NCBI RefSeq assembly: GCF_032854445.1
Contig: NC_088301.1
Coordinates: 2,914,001-2,978,000 of the forward strand
Length of the DNA stretch: 64,000 bases
Source of the DNA: Liolophura sinensis
Lineage: Eukaryota > Mollusca > Polyplacophora > Chitonida > Chitonidae
Reading direction: 5' to 3'
Position 1 is the stretch's first letter, and the number at the start of each line of letters is the position of its first letter. The notes below the pieces were generated by a model that was not told where the DNA came from, ran no database searches, and saw only the letters and a list, made by a program, of their open reading frames with translations. Below, in pieces: positions 55,172 through 64,000 of the stretch. The position numbers and the translations under genes were made by a program.

Positions 55172-58100
55172 GTATGTACAGAGGGGAGAGACAGGCAAAG
55201 TCTGAGCTTTTCAACTCACTTAGTTTTTAAAGGACCATTTGACAATTTCTGGCCGTTCACCGAATTTTCATATTCTTTTATGAGATTTTTTTCCACACTT
55301 TCTACAAAGCTCATATTCTCTTTCCGTGCTTTATACACATAAAGCGTATTTCACTCCAACGTCGTTTATGCTCATAGTGGTAACAAAATATATGTACAAT
55401 GATGGTATGGTGATACCACATGTCTTAAAGGCTGTTGGCACGATAGCACGAAGCGATGGCAGGATGACACAAAGCGATGGTACGATGGCATGAAGCGAAG
55501 ACACGATGGCGGGAGCGATGGTACGATGTTAGCATCTTGTTATCGCTTCTTACCATCGTGCTATCGCCGGGCTAAAGCAGAAGTGAACCGTTGCTTTAAC
55601 CACATAATCAAAGTATTTGTTCATTTATTTATTAGTGTTGTACACCTTACTCAAGAATATTTTGCTGATACGACAGCTTCCCTCTTTATTGTGGGATGAA
55701 AACGACAGAGCCCACAGGAAACCCACGACCATTCACAGGTTATAAACAGGGCTTTCCAAAAACAACCGGAGAGGAAGCCAGCATGAGCTGGACTTGAACT
55801 TAGAGAGACCTCATTGCTGTGAGGCTCCTGATGTATTGTGCTATGCAAGTACACTAAACCACTGTGCTACAGAGGCTGCAGATGTCCATACTAGCACAGG
55901 TAGATATTTATAGGCGAATGTCAAGGCTACAGGTAGGCCAAGCAGCCAACGTTCACCTGAACAAGTTTTGTATAATGAGACGAAATCCCTTTCTTTTGTG
56001 TGACGGACGCGTTTTGCAGTTATTAACGAAAATGGATTGTGGAAGTGATGTATTTTCTGGCATCAAGTTCCTGTTGTATCGGAAATGTCTGTACGGTAAT
56101 TTTTGCAGTATATTCTGTTTCGCTGTGTTCAATACACCAAAAATTTTAAGATCAGCGGGATGTTATCGGCTCGTTATAGGTGTCATACTGCCACCATTAC
56201 TAACGTGATGGATCATCAGTCACGAATTTGTTAGAAATATTTGTGCTCAATTCTTCTTGCTTCAGAATTGCTGTCGTTAATTTCTGCAGTGATCTTTAAT
56301 GGCTCAAAGACTCACTTTTGATGATGTTTTCATTGCTTTTGATATCATCGATCACAAATTGTTAAAATGTGAAAGACATTGTAGTGATATGAAAATAAAG
56401 GCAAAGAACCGAGTTATTAATAGCGCCAAATGTTTTCTCGACAGATGGTGCTTTTCGGCAGTTTGATTGTACTAGGCCTGGCAGCGAATGTAGAAATGGA
56501 GGTACCTGTGACGCACTAACTGGGGAGTGCACCTGTAACAACATATACCAGGGATACGACTGTGGGTTGGGCACAAGTAAGTTGTAGTCTTTCATGCTCT
56601 ATGCATTTATTCTGACATTGCCGCATGAACAACGCTTGACCTTGTCAAATACGTAAATGTTTGGCTATCTATGCTTCTTGTCATATACTGGATTTTTCGC
56701 TACCTGTTGTATCCTATTTGTCTTTATCATTGACTGTGTACACATTTATACATCCAGGATGACATGTTTATCTCGCGTACACACTAGGTTTTAGACAGTA
56801 GTTCCTGGTAATCTTCGCATACACAAACGTTTTATCCACTAGTAGACTTGAGTTAAGTACAAATAATAATCCTTTGGCATACACATGCACTCATTTTTAA
56901 TATGTAATGACGAAATACATATACGAAGTCAGATGGAAGATGCAATCCAAACTGATGCTCGTCTCTCTAAGATGGACTAAATGTGATTACGAATCCCTTC
57001 CCGCAAATAGGATATGACCGGTTTATGTACATGCTTCGTTTCGGGAAATTTTTATTCTCTAAGGTTTATAACACGTTAAAGCTATCTTGAGGTTAAATTC
57101 AGAAAAAACACTATCTGAAGCTACCTCGCACTGAGCACAGTGTTTAGTACATTCCATAGAATATCCACAACATAAAATTCACAGACATTTGTAAAGATTA
57201 ATACATTTTCTGCTTTTTAGAGCATTATTACCAATTTTGGATATAATACAGAATATGATCATAAGTTGTGAAATCTATTTATTAAGGCTTGTCTTAAATA
57301 ATAGTAAATTGGATTGGGTTTGCACTGATCGATGTTTTTTTTTTTTTTCGAAAATCTCCGATATACATTTAATACCGTAAAGAAGGACTTGAAGAATTCC
57401 TGGATAATCTGCTACAGGAGACTAGAACCAGTGGCAAAATAATCCCCATTGACGAGTCCGTGGTACCTCGCACATTCTCGGTCTAAACTTGTACAGAATG
57501 GCGGACACACGTGAACACCCAACCATTTGAGCATTTGCCAATGTGGTCTGCGCTGTAAATTCTGAAAGTTAACGGCAGGGCATAACAAAGAATGTTCTGT
57601 TTTCATGTTTCAGGTCTGATTCGACCAACTTGCACAATAACTTGTCAAAATGGTGGTACCTGCTACGTGAATCCCTTTAATGAAGAGTGCTATTGCACGC
57701 CGGATTTCTGGGGGACTACATGCGAAAAACCACGACGTAAGTACGCCTATATAAACGTTACACACGCGCCTCTTGAGCCGCAGCTTAACTTCAACAAGGT
57801 TACAGCCGCACGGGTTTGGGGGTGGTCTATTGACCCATTAGAAATGAGGTGACAGTTTCAAACTTTTGTTTGTTTGACAGCAGTTGTAAGTCAACAAGAT
57901 TCACAGGGACGTTTTAAGGGTAAGGTTTTACTCAGGGCAATGTACTTGGTTTCGCCCCCCCCCCCCCCCCCGAACACACACACACACACACACACACAGA
58001 TCATATACCTGTGAAATATTCCTTCTAAAACGAAAAGCACCATTGAAACAAACAAATAAATAAACAAATAAATAAATAAATAAATAAAAAGACAGTCATT

Positions 58101-61100
58101 TTGTACCCTATTAGCTACCAGACATGGCTTAGTTTATACTGAAAATGGCTTTTCTGGAGTGCGACAGTGTTTTAGCACTGGCTAAGTAATAGGAGTCTGT
58201 GGCAGTAAGGAGTTCAGAGATCGGCAGATAATGTGTCGCTGCAATAACACATGTAGCAGCTCTTAATGGCTTTGAAATGGACACACGTATTCCTCAACTT
58301 TTGATCTTGAGACCTTTAATGGTATAGTATTTGTTAATGACTTACCAAACTGTCTCACACATTCCGTTTGCTAATATGTTCGTTGATGACACCACATTGT
58401 GCGTCACACACAGAAACACCGAAACAGCTAGATCAAACAGAATGATCTGATTAATGTCTCTACCTGGATAACCCTTTATTTCTAAAAGTTCCGGAAATCT
58501 GGCTTATGGTTTTACGCCCCAGACAGAGAAATGTAAATATTGATTTTCTCATTTATTTGATTGGTGTTTTACGCTGTCCTCAAGAATATTTCACTTATAC
58601 GAGGGCGGCTAGCGTTATGATGGGAGGAAACCGGGCAATGCCCTGGGGAAACCCACGACCATCCGCAGGTTTCTGAAAGACCTTCCCTCGTACGGCCGGA
58701 AACCAGTGTGAGCGGGACTTGAACTCACAGCGATCGTAGGGGTGAGAGGCTCCTGGGTCATTGTGCCGCGCTGGCGTGCTAACCACTTCGGCCACGGAGG
58801 CCCCTAAGATGTAAATTTGACTATTTCTCAGTTGATCAATACTTAAATGTAATATTAATTATATCTCCAGCTATATTTCACGTAAAATGCATTTATCATA
58901 CAACCTAAAAGACACACAGCCGTTTGATTCACTCAAGATGATATTCAGCCCCATGATCTTACCTAACTTTGATTACTATTATGTAATACTCAGAAATGCC
59001 GTGCTTATCAATGACATTTAAAGCTTCAAGCAAAAAAGAACAACGGGGATCAGAATGAAAACCCTACTATGAAGCTTTACATGAAAATGTCCAAAGCCTT
59101 AAAGTGGATTTCTACTTCGGATTTGTATTTCATGAATTCATATTTTTGTACAGAATACCTACATGTAGGCCTCCGTGCAGTGCTCACAGTAACACTGAAC
59201 AGAGCCCGCGCGTGCGGTCTGTTGCCTACAAAGACGAAACCTCCAGCTTTACATGTTCTTCTTTCTCTGGAGTTTGTTCATGGTTCATTTCTATGGAAAG
59301 TTTGTAACTTTCAAAATTATGTGTAATTAGCATCTATGAATTAGAGCACGTTAATATAAAAAAATGTAACCGAATCAATTTAGCTAAGTAAAGCTATGCA
59401 GTACAACAAGGGTAAACTATGTGGCTTCGTGACTACAACTTTGATTAAATCTACGGTCAACCCTTGAAGAAAACTGTACAACTTTTATATACAAGCATTA
59501 AGGTTTGTGGATGCACGTATCTTAAAGATGGAGAAAACTTAAAAGCTACATAAAATTCAGATGAAAGAGTGCAAAATGTTAGTTGTAAATGTGTTCTTCA
59601 ATATGTTTTTCGATTTTTTAAAAAGAGAATAAGTTATTTGCACATAATTTTTGCATGGTGGGTATTTAGGATCACCTTTTGGTATATATAGTTTTAATAA
59701 TGTTATCGATGAGAATGGTATTTATTTATTTATTTGATTGGTGTTTTACGCCGTACTCAAGAATATTTCACTTATACCATGGCGGCCAACATTATGGTGG
59801 GTATAAATAAATATATTTATTTGTTATGCATCACATGCTTATTTAGAACATTGTTGTGCAGCGATGATAAATACCAAAAGATGGTCCCATACTCATACAA
59901 TACAAATATTTTCGAAATCCTTTTTTCTGAAAAAGAAAATGGAAAAAAATATTAAAGACAATAGTTCTGGCGGTTTTTTTATCTGATTTTGACATCATTT
60001 TTATGTTTTCTTCTCCTTTAAGTCAGAACTACGTCTGAATGTTAGACAAGATGGGAAGATTTTGAGTTGCTTTGGGGGGAGATGCAGAGCTTATTCCGCA
60101 ATGAAAGGGTCATACAGTCATGTCTGACAATTCACAACAAGGTCACAAATTAATAAATGAACACCTTTTTCAGAGGTCATGGAAGCGTGCGGCCCGGGAC
60201 CAAATGGGATAGTGATTTCTATCAAGCCGACCGGAACATTTTCTGGTGTCATATACATTTCGGGAGAATATGGCAACCCTGGCTGTCAGTTCCAATACGA
60301 CGCTCCTAACGATGACTATCGCATAACGTTGACGGATGGTGACTGTCCAGCTGGGAACACGAGGGAAACAAATGTTCCCACGGTAAAACTGTGCTTTCGT
60401 CATAAACTCTAGTCATTTATTTGTAGAGGCCATATATGAAGCTTATGTCATAAAGTCTGTCAGCGTAAATACAGTCGAATTTTTCTTACAGTTTAGAATA
60501 ACCCAAATAATTACCTTTGGCGAAATGTCAGCCTCGCCTTTACATGTATACATGTCAAACTACATGCACCAAATCTATGAAAACCTTCTCGTATTAACGT
60601 TATAAATAGTACAGGTTTGAGTCTGATATTTGTTGAAAGCTAATAATTTGCGCTAAACTTGGTAAATAGAAACAATCTGATTTGATATCAAATAAGGATT
60701 TTTGTCCAAAAATCTTCTGTATAGCCTCTTTAGTGAAATAATATGACTCGGTTTATTCAGGAATTTTCAGGCCTCGCCACTCCAGTCGATTTGTTGCGAA
60801 AAGTTGACCATTCAGGCAATAGACAGTCTTGGCCGCGACCATGTTTCCGCTGAAGAACTTGTAATATAGTAAATGACTCATTTCGGCCGTTAGACTATTG
60901 ATATGGTTTAGCATATGGCACTAAGCAGCAATGGCAATAAATAAATAATACTTTCGTGGTTTGACAGTTTGTCTTTGTGCAGATGAGTTATTCAGAGGCT
61001 TACTAAATTAGAAAAAGGCATATTAAACTAGGAAAAAGGGCATACGAAAATTTGGAAAAAAGGGATACTAAAATTTGGGAAAAATGTTATTTACAGTGCT

Positions 61101-63982
61101 TTAAGGCCTGGCGCTGTTTGGCTATAGTCTCTCGAAAAACAGACCTAATTTGTTCACTATTGACTGAGCCCTTTTGGTAAAAGTGTCAAGGCGGGACCAA
61201 CCCTGATTACCTTTTGGATTAACCGCTGCCGCTTACATCACGCGATTTGTCAAGCATCAGGTGAGGTGCGGTAATATCAACGGTCTGCTGGGTTTCATCT
61301 ACCCGCTAAGATAACAACAGTCATAAAAATGTGAAATGGTGTTGAGAGGGGCACAAAATGGTTGTTTTTGAGTCTATTATTGAGTTTAACCCGAGACGTG
61401 ATACATGTATAAGTGCGATGTATTTTCAGCTGGGTGTAGTTTCCTCATACACTGTGATTGTCCAGTATAACCCTGCGATGGTGAACAGCAGGGATGGCAG
61501 ACACGTTTTCAGCTGTGTGCCAAACAGTCTTAGTACAATACTGACTCTTCCGAGCATCGAGACCGGGTGAGTAACAAAGCTTTAAATAATACGACCATCT
61601 ATTAATATAACTATAACATTAATATAGTACAAACTCACACTGATTGGCGGAATTCTACCTTTTCTCATTTGTCACGCAAATAACTGCTTTTCTAAGGTCA
61701 TTTTGCAACGATTGTTGTCAACAACTTTAAACACACAGAGGCATCCATCTTGGAGAATTAAGGATATTGGATTATATAATGCCTGCCATATATCTTTGTG
61801 ACCTTGGTTCGCGTTACCTGAAAGGTTTTTGGAATATCACCAACAATTTTCCAAAATGTACACTTATTAGCTTAATTACTGTGTATTGTCGCCCTATATA
61901 AACGAATGATTACTCTGATGGGTGTGTATGTGCGAGTAGTTCCGTAAGCTGGTGCGATTTTGGTGCATAAAACCTTATGGTGCCATCTAATAGTGATTAA
62001 CACTCAGCGGACTAAAAGAAAGAGTTTTTTCAAACACATGTCTCTCAAAACCTGAAGAAGACAAACAAACGTTGATTTTAATTCAGATTGCACATAAATC
62101 ACCCAGAAACCAATAAATAGTGTACCATATGCATTAGTGAATAGTAGCCTTACAGTACACCGTGTTGTTGCCTCACAGATCGTTAGACGGATTGAACTTA
62201 GCAGTGAACCAACGAGGGGTCAACTCACGCTTTACAACGGCGCCGAATAGGGGAGTCCTACCGCCTATTGTCTACGTGGGGCAGGAACTCTTTCTGGAGT
62301 TGTATCCGGCACCTAATTCCGGTGAGTGGTTATATACTCTCCAGTCGTCGTATTACAAGTTGTGCATAAAGAAAGACTTTTACCGTATGTCAGCTAAGAC
62401 CTCTATCTGCAACTTTGTAATAAGTTAGGAAATTCGTCCGCATCTCGACTTAAACAGTATATATCACTTTCATTTTATTTTTTCATATCATAGGATATAA
62501 TTAATACAGCTTCTTTAAAAATATTCATAGGCCGTAATCCCAACTTGAAACAAAACTTTTTATTATGTGCATATATATACATATTCCTTTTCTCGCCATC
62601 CTCAAGAAGATTTCGCGGTGAGACTTTAAGTGGACAACACCGGAGAGCCTGGGTTATACCACAGGCCTTTGGCAAGATACAGACAATTATTCTATTCAAG
62701 TGTGACGTACTTGCGTGCTTTACTTATCGCTGGAAGAGCCAGGGGTTAGCGTGCCTCGCGCCTCGCGATGACCCAGCAGTATCTGTCCAATGCGATCGCT
62801 GAGAGTTAGAGTCCAGCCAATGCTGGCTTCCTTTCCGCCCATACTTGAGAAGGCCTACCAGCAACCTGCGAATGGTCGTGTCTTTTTCCCCCTGGTTTTG
62901 CCCGATTTCCTCCCTCACAAATGCTAGCCACCGTCGTATACCTGAAATATTCTTGAGTACGGCGTAAAACACAATTCAGATAAATAAATATTCTTGGCGT
63001 ACAAGTGGTCTAAAACACAGCGGAAATTGCCTCCATACTGTTGTTTTTAATCCAGTTATAACTATGAAATTTAATACTTTATTTACCAAGGTGCAACTGA
63101 TCTGGCTGTAACAGGATGTACAGCATCTTCCCCTGGGTCTCCAGATGTACTTCTTGTTTCCAACAGGTGAGTCGTGTAAGATTAATTAGTGTATCTGTGT
63201 GTCGAAACAGACACTCGTGAACTCGCCGTCAACCAAAATGAATTTTCCAGGTCAATAATCGCAAGGCCAATTTCCAAAACGACCTTTGGCACAAGCCACT
63301 TAAGAATAAAGAACTTATACCAAGTTCAAAATGAGGACGGAATCATAGGAATGGAAATAGTTAACAGTATTGAATGATGTTGGAAATTGAGTGAAATCAG
63401 TATACAAATCGTGAACCATGCTAGTATATATTATGTATATAAGTTCTTATATAATATTCTTATGTATCTGATTTACGCTTGGACTGCAACTGTTCACATT
63501 TCCATCAGGGTGATTTAATTCAACACGATGGAAATACAGTCTCTGTCCCTGGGTTAGCCGAATCAATCATGAAGCAGGATTCCCAAGTTTCCAGATGCTC
63601 TGTCCTTATTTACTTACAAGAGAAGTGTATTTATTTTCAGACTTAAGAAACTTAGTAAAGGTGTTTGAAAGAATAACCCTGACACACTAGTTTTGCAGTA
63701 ATGACTTGTGGCGTTGATAGAAATCGTGACATGACATTCCAACAAATACTACAATGCAAGATATGTTCACGGTATGTGCAAAACCATTCGGTATACTGTT
63801 ATCTAAGTAATGATATTTTATAATGTCAAAATTGAAACTGTGGTTGTTGTCGTAAAGCTTGTAGGAGAGGAACCTTTTTTTTTACAAATATGAGTCCAGG
63901 TACGATGTACCATCTGAAGAATCTGTTGTTTCCTTTAAATCCGGGGAAGGTGGAAACATATCTTTCATGGCCTTTGTTATAA
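55117..63982 (+). CDS. Signal peptide, two EGF domains, ZP domain protein (3' end beyond window)
   Basis: Exons: 55117-55171, 56445-56576, 57614-57736, 60174-60382, 61430-61566, 62179-62321, 63091-63166 and 63900-about 63982. All are GT-AG with consistent phases (the last donor is uncertain). Residues 1-18 are a signal peptide. EGF1 (Cys27 onward) and EGF2 (Cys69 onward) each have six Cys and the NGGTC motif. A zona pellucida domain starts at about Cys109. ZP-N shows four Cys in the usual order, with GTFSGVIYIS, NPGCQFQYD and TLTDGDC. ZP-C begins after the linker (VYVGQELFLELY, TGCTASS, ISFMAFVI). ZP modules polymerise into extracellular filaments or matrices, so an extracellular coat, cuticle or egg-envelope role is plausible. 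ZP-C cysteines, the cleavage site and the membrane anchor would lie past 64 kb. Confidence 0.9.
55436..55572. mobile_element. Fold-back element (CGATAGCACGA words)
   Basis: GGCACGATAGCACGAAGCGA (55438) on the left faces CCATCGTGCTATCGCC (about 55553-55568) on the right. Between them are GATGGCACGAAGCGATGG-like repeats. It is in intron 1 and is related by word content to the element at 1.76-1.99 kb. Confidence 0.5.
55613..55882 (-). mobile_element. tRNA-derived SINE, full length, minus strand
   Basis: The + strand starts TTCATTTATTTATTAGTGTT and TACACCTTACTCAAGAATAT, then CCCACGACCATTCACAGGTT, GCCAGCATGAGCTGGACTTG (reverse B box region) and CACTGTGCTACAGAGGCTGC (reverse A box). Intron 1 of EGF-ZP. 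Confidence 0.9.
56306..56370 (+). mobile_element. LINE reverse transcriptase remnant
   Basis: One frame reads LTFDDVFIAFDIIDHKLLK, matching the AFD-x-x-DHKLL block of non-LTR reverse transcriptases (known motif, recalled). No longer frame remains. It sits in intron 1, 75 bp before exon 2. Confidence 0.55.
56445..56576 (+). CDS. EGF-ZP exon 2: EGF domain 1
   Basis: Acceptor TTTTCTCGACAG, donor GTAAGT. Symmetric phase 1-1. Six Cys in FDCTRPGSECRNGGTCDA and GECTCNNIYQGYDC. Confidence 0.92.
56577..57613. other. EGF-ZP intron 2
   Basis: No repeat array or mobile element recognised. A short T run lies at about 57334-57348. Confidence 0.45.
57614..57736 (+). CDS. EGF-ZP exon 3: EGF domain 2
   Basis: Acceptor TTTCATGTTTCAG, donor GTAAGT. 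Phase 1-1. Six Cys in PTCTITCQNGGTCYVNP, EECYCTPDFWGTTCEKP. Confidence 0.93.
57954..58092. repeat. Poly-C, (CA)n and (AAAT)n low-complexity cluster
   Basis: About 18 C, then about 12 AC dinucleotides, then after 40 bp an AAATAAATAAAC tract to about 58089. Confidence 0.95.
58250..58545 (+). mobile_element. Decayed LINE reverse transcriptase, 5' piece
   Basis: Successive frames, broken by stops and shifts, read RIPQLLILRPLM (the VPQGSILGPLLF-type block), FVNDLPNCLTHSVC (INDLP block), MFVDDTTLCVTHRNTE (the F/Y-A-D-D-T active-site block, here VDD) and NDLINVSTWI. The order matches jockey/CR1-like elements. It is non-functional. Intron 3 of EGF-ZP. Confidence 0.72.
58546..58804 (-). mobile_element. 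tRNA-derived SINE, full length, inserted in the LINE
   Basis: The + strand reads CATTTATTTGATTGGTGTTT, TACGCTGTCCTCAAGAATAT, CCCACGACCATCCGCAGG, GGGACTTGAACTCACAGCG (reverse B box) and CGGCCACGGAGGCCCC (reverse head). LINE-like sequence resumes on the far side. Confidence 0.93.
58925..59310 (+). mobile_element. Decayed LINE, 3' piece
   Basis: ILPNFDYYYVILRNA matches the post-catalytic ILPHLDYC-x-V-W block. A later frame, SSFTCSSFSGVCSWF, resembles the C-terminal F-x-YSG-x-x-WN block. It carries stops and frameshifts and is continuous with the 58.25 kb piece once the SINE is ignored. Confidence 0.55.
59718..59802 (-). mobile_element. SINE 3' end, minus strand
   Basis: TTTATTTATTTATTTGATTG, GTGTTTTACGCCGTACTCAA, GAATATTTCACTTATACC and GGCGGCCAACATTATGGTGG. 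The rest of the SINE is absent. Confidence 0.9.
60174..60382 (+). CDS. EGF-ZP exon 4: first half of ZP-N
   Basis: Acceptor ACACCTTTTTCAG, donor GTAAAA (weak, phase 0). Encodes MEACGPGPNGIVISIKPTG, GVIYISGEYGNPGCQFQYD and TLTDGDCPAG: ZP Cys1-3. Confidence 0.88.
60383..61429. other. EGF-ZP intron 4
   Basis: Unique sequence. Near 61010-61090 four short units of ATACTAAA-TTGGAAAAA-GG type form a tiny direct repeat. Confidence 0.5.
61430..61566 (+). CDS. EGF-ZP exon 5: second half of ZP-N
   Basis: Acceptor TGTATTTTCAG, donor GTGAGT (phase 2). Encodes SSYTVIVQYNPAMV and GRHVFSCVPN, with the typical 'R-x-F-x-x-x-C' end of ZP-N. Confidence 0.88.
61567..62178. other. EGF-ZP intron 5
   Basis: No repeat or mobile element recognised. 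Confidence 0.45.
62179..62321 (+). CDS. EGF-ZP exon 6: ZP linker and start of ZP-C
   Basis: Acceptor TTGCCTCACAG, donor GTGAGT (phase 1). Encodes VNQRGVNSRFTTAPN and PPIVYVGQELFLELYPAPN, the V-x-x-G-x-x-L-x-L-x-L block of ZP-C. Confidence 0.88.
62735..62992 (+). mobile_element. tRNA-derived SINE, diverged, near full length
   Basis: Head GGGGTTAGCGTGCCTCGCG, GATGACCCAGCAGTATCTGT, CAGCAACCTGCGAATGGTCG, GAAATATTCTTGAGTACGGC, GTAAAACACAATTCAG and an AAATA tail. Intron 6. Confidence 0.88.
63091..63166 (+). CDS. EGF-ZP exon 7: ZP-C Cys
   Basis: Acceptor TACTTTATTTACCAAG, donor GTGAGT (phase 2). Encodes ATDLAVTGCTASSPGSP, the ZP-C 'C-x-A-x-x' block. Confidence 0.82.
63167..63899. other. EGF-ZP intron 7
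   Basis: Unique AT-rich sequence, nothing recognised. Confidence 0.45.
63900..63982 (+). CDS. EGF-ZP exon 8: ZP-C middle, partial
   Basis: Acceptor CAAATATGAGTCCAG after a T-rich tract. Encodes YDVPSEESVVSFKSGEGG and ISFMAFVI, the F-x-x-x-F-x-F strand of ZP-C. An in-frame TGA lies at 63988-63990. A donor at 63983 (A|GTGGAT) would avoid it, as ZP-C should continue to further Cys. If there is no splice, the protein is truncated here. Confidence 0.7.
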
Positions 63983-64000
63983 GTGGATGATGGTTTGAAA

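Noticed and set aside
59069..59326. 85- and 67-codon ORFs considered as an extra EGF-ZP exon
   Set aside because: No donor in phase; better explained as the decayed 3' end of the LINE.

Overview
This is a window of animal nuclear DNA. Genes are split into short exons (about 60-450 bp) by GT-AG introns, there is no operon structure, and most of the sequence is AT-rich intron or intergenic DNA full of tandem repeats and SINEs. At least a dozen copies or fragments of one tRNA-derived SINE occur. They have a tRNA-like A box (TGGCTCAGTTGG) and B box (GAGTTCAAGTCC), and a 3' end reading TATTCTTGAGTACGGCG, then TAAAACACC, then an AAAT-rich tail. This SINE type, and a second one with a CACT(CACT)n tail, are typical of lophotrochozoans. 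A mollusc is my best guess, but that is inference from repeats, not from a gene tree. All three genes below were assembled by hand from splice sites whose phases agree. Layout: 0-13.6 kb is gene-poor. It holds SINE pieces, fold-back sequences, a 74-bp dimeric minisatellite and an isolated exon-like fragment resembling the P2X7 cytoplasmic Cys-rich domain. 13.6-31.9 kb (+) is a class A peptide-type GPCR in nine coding exons (486 aa), complete from a signal-peptide exon to the stop codon. A candidate poly(A) signal lies at 32.51 kb. Almost every intron carries its own tandem repeat, and one intron also carries a MITE. 32.6-38.2 kb is intergenic, with a second SINE type, a split SINE, a GC-rich fold-back and a 35-bp minisatellite that looks like a long minus-strand ORF but is not a gene. 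38.3-46.4 kb (+) is a secreted 174-aa protein with 14 cysteines in its mature part that I do not recognise. Its ATG is split by a 3.3-kb intron (AT in exon 1, G in exon 2). It has a plausible TATA/CCAAT core promoter and a poly(A) signal. 47.2-53.8 kb is a block of minisatellites: 29-bp GTTAAC units, then three contiguous arrays of 39-40 bp units that appear to share one ancestor, then a ~120-bp unit. 55.1 kb to the window end (+) is a secreted or membrane protein with signal peptide, two EGF domains and a ZP domain. Both EGF exons are symmetric phase 1-1, and the gene runs off the right edge inside ZP-C. Its introns hold SINEs and a decayed LINE reverse transcriptase. The three genes all lie on the + strand but show no functional link beyond being neighbours. 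All three encode secretory-pathway proteins.
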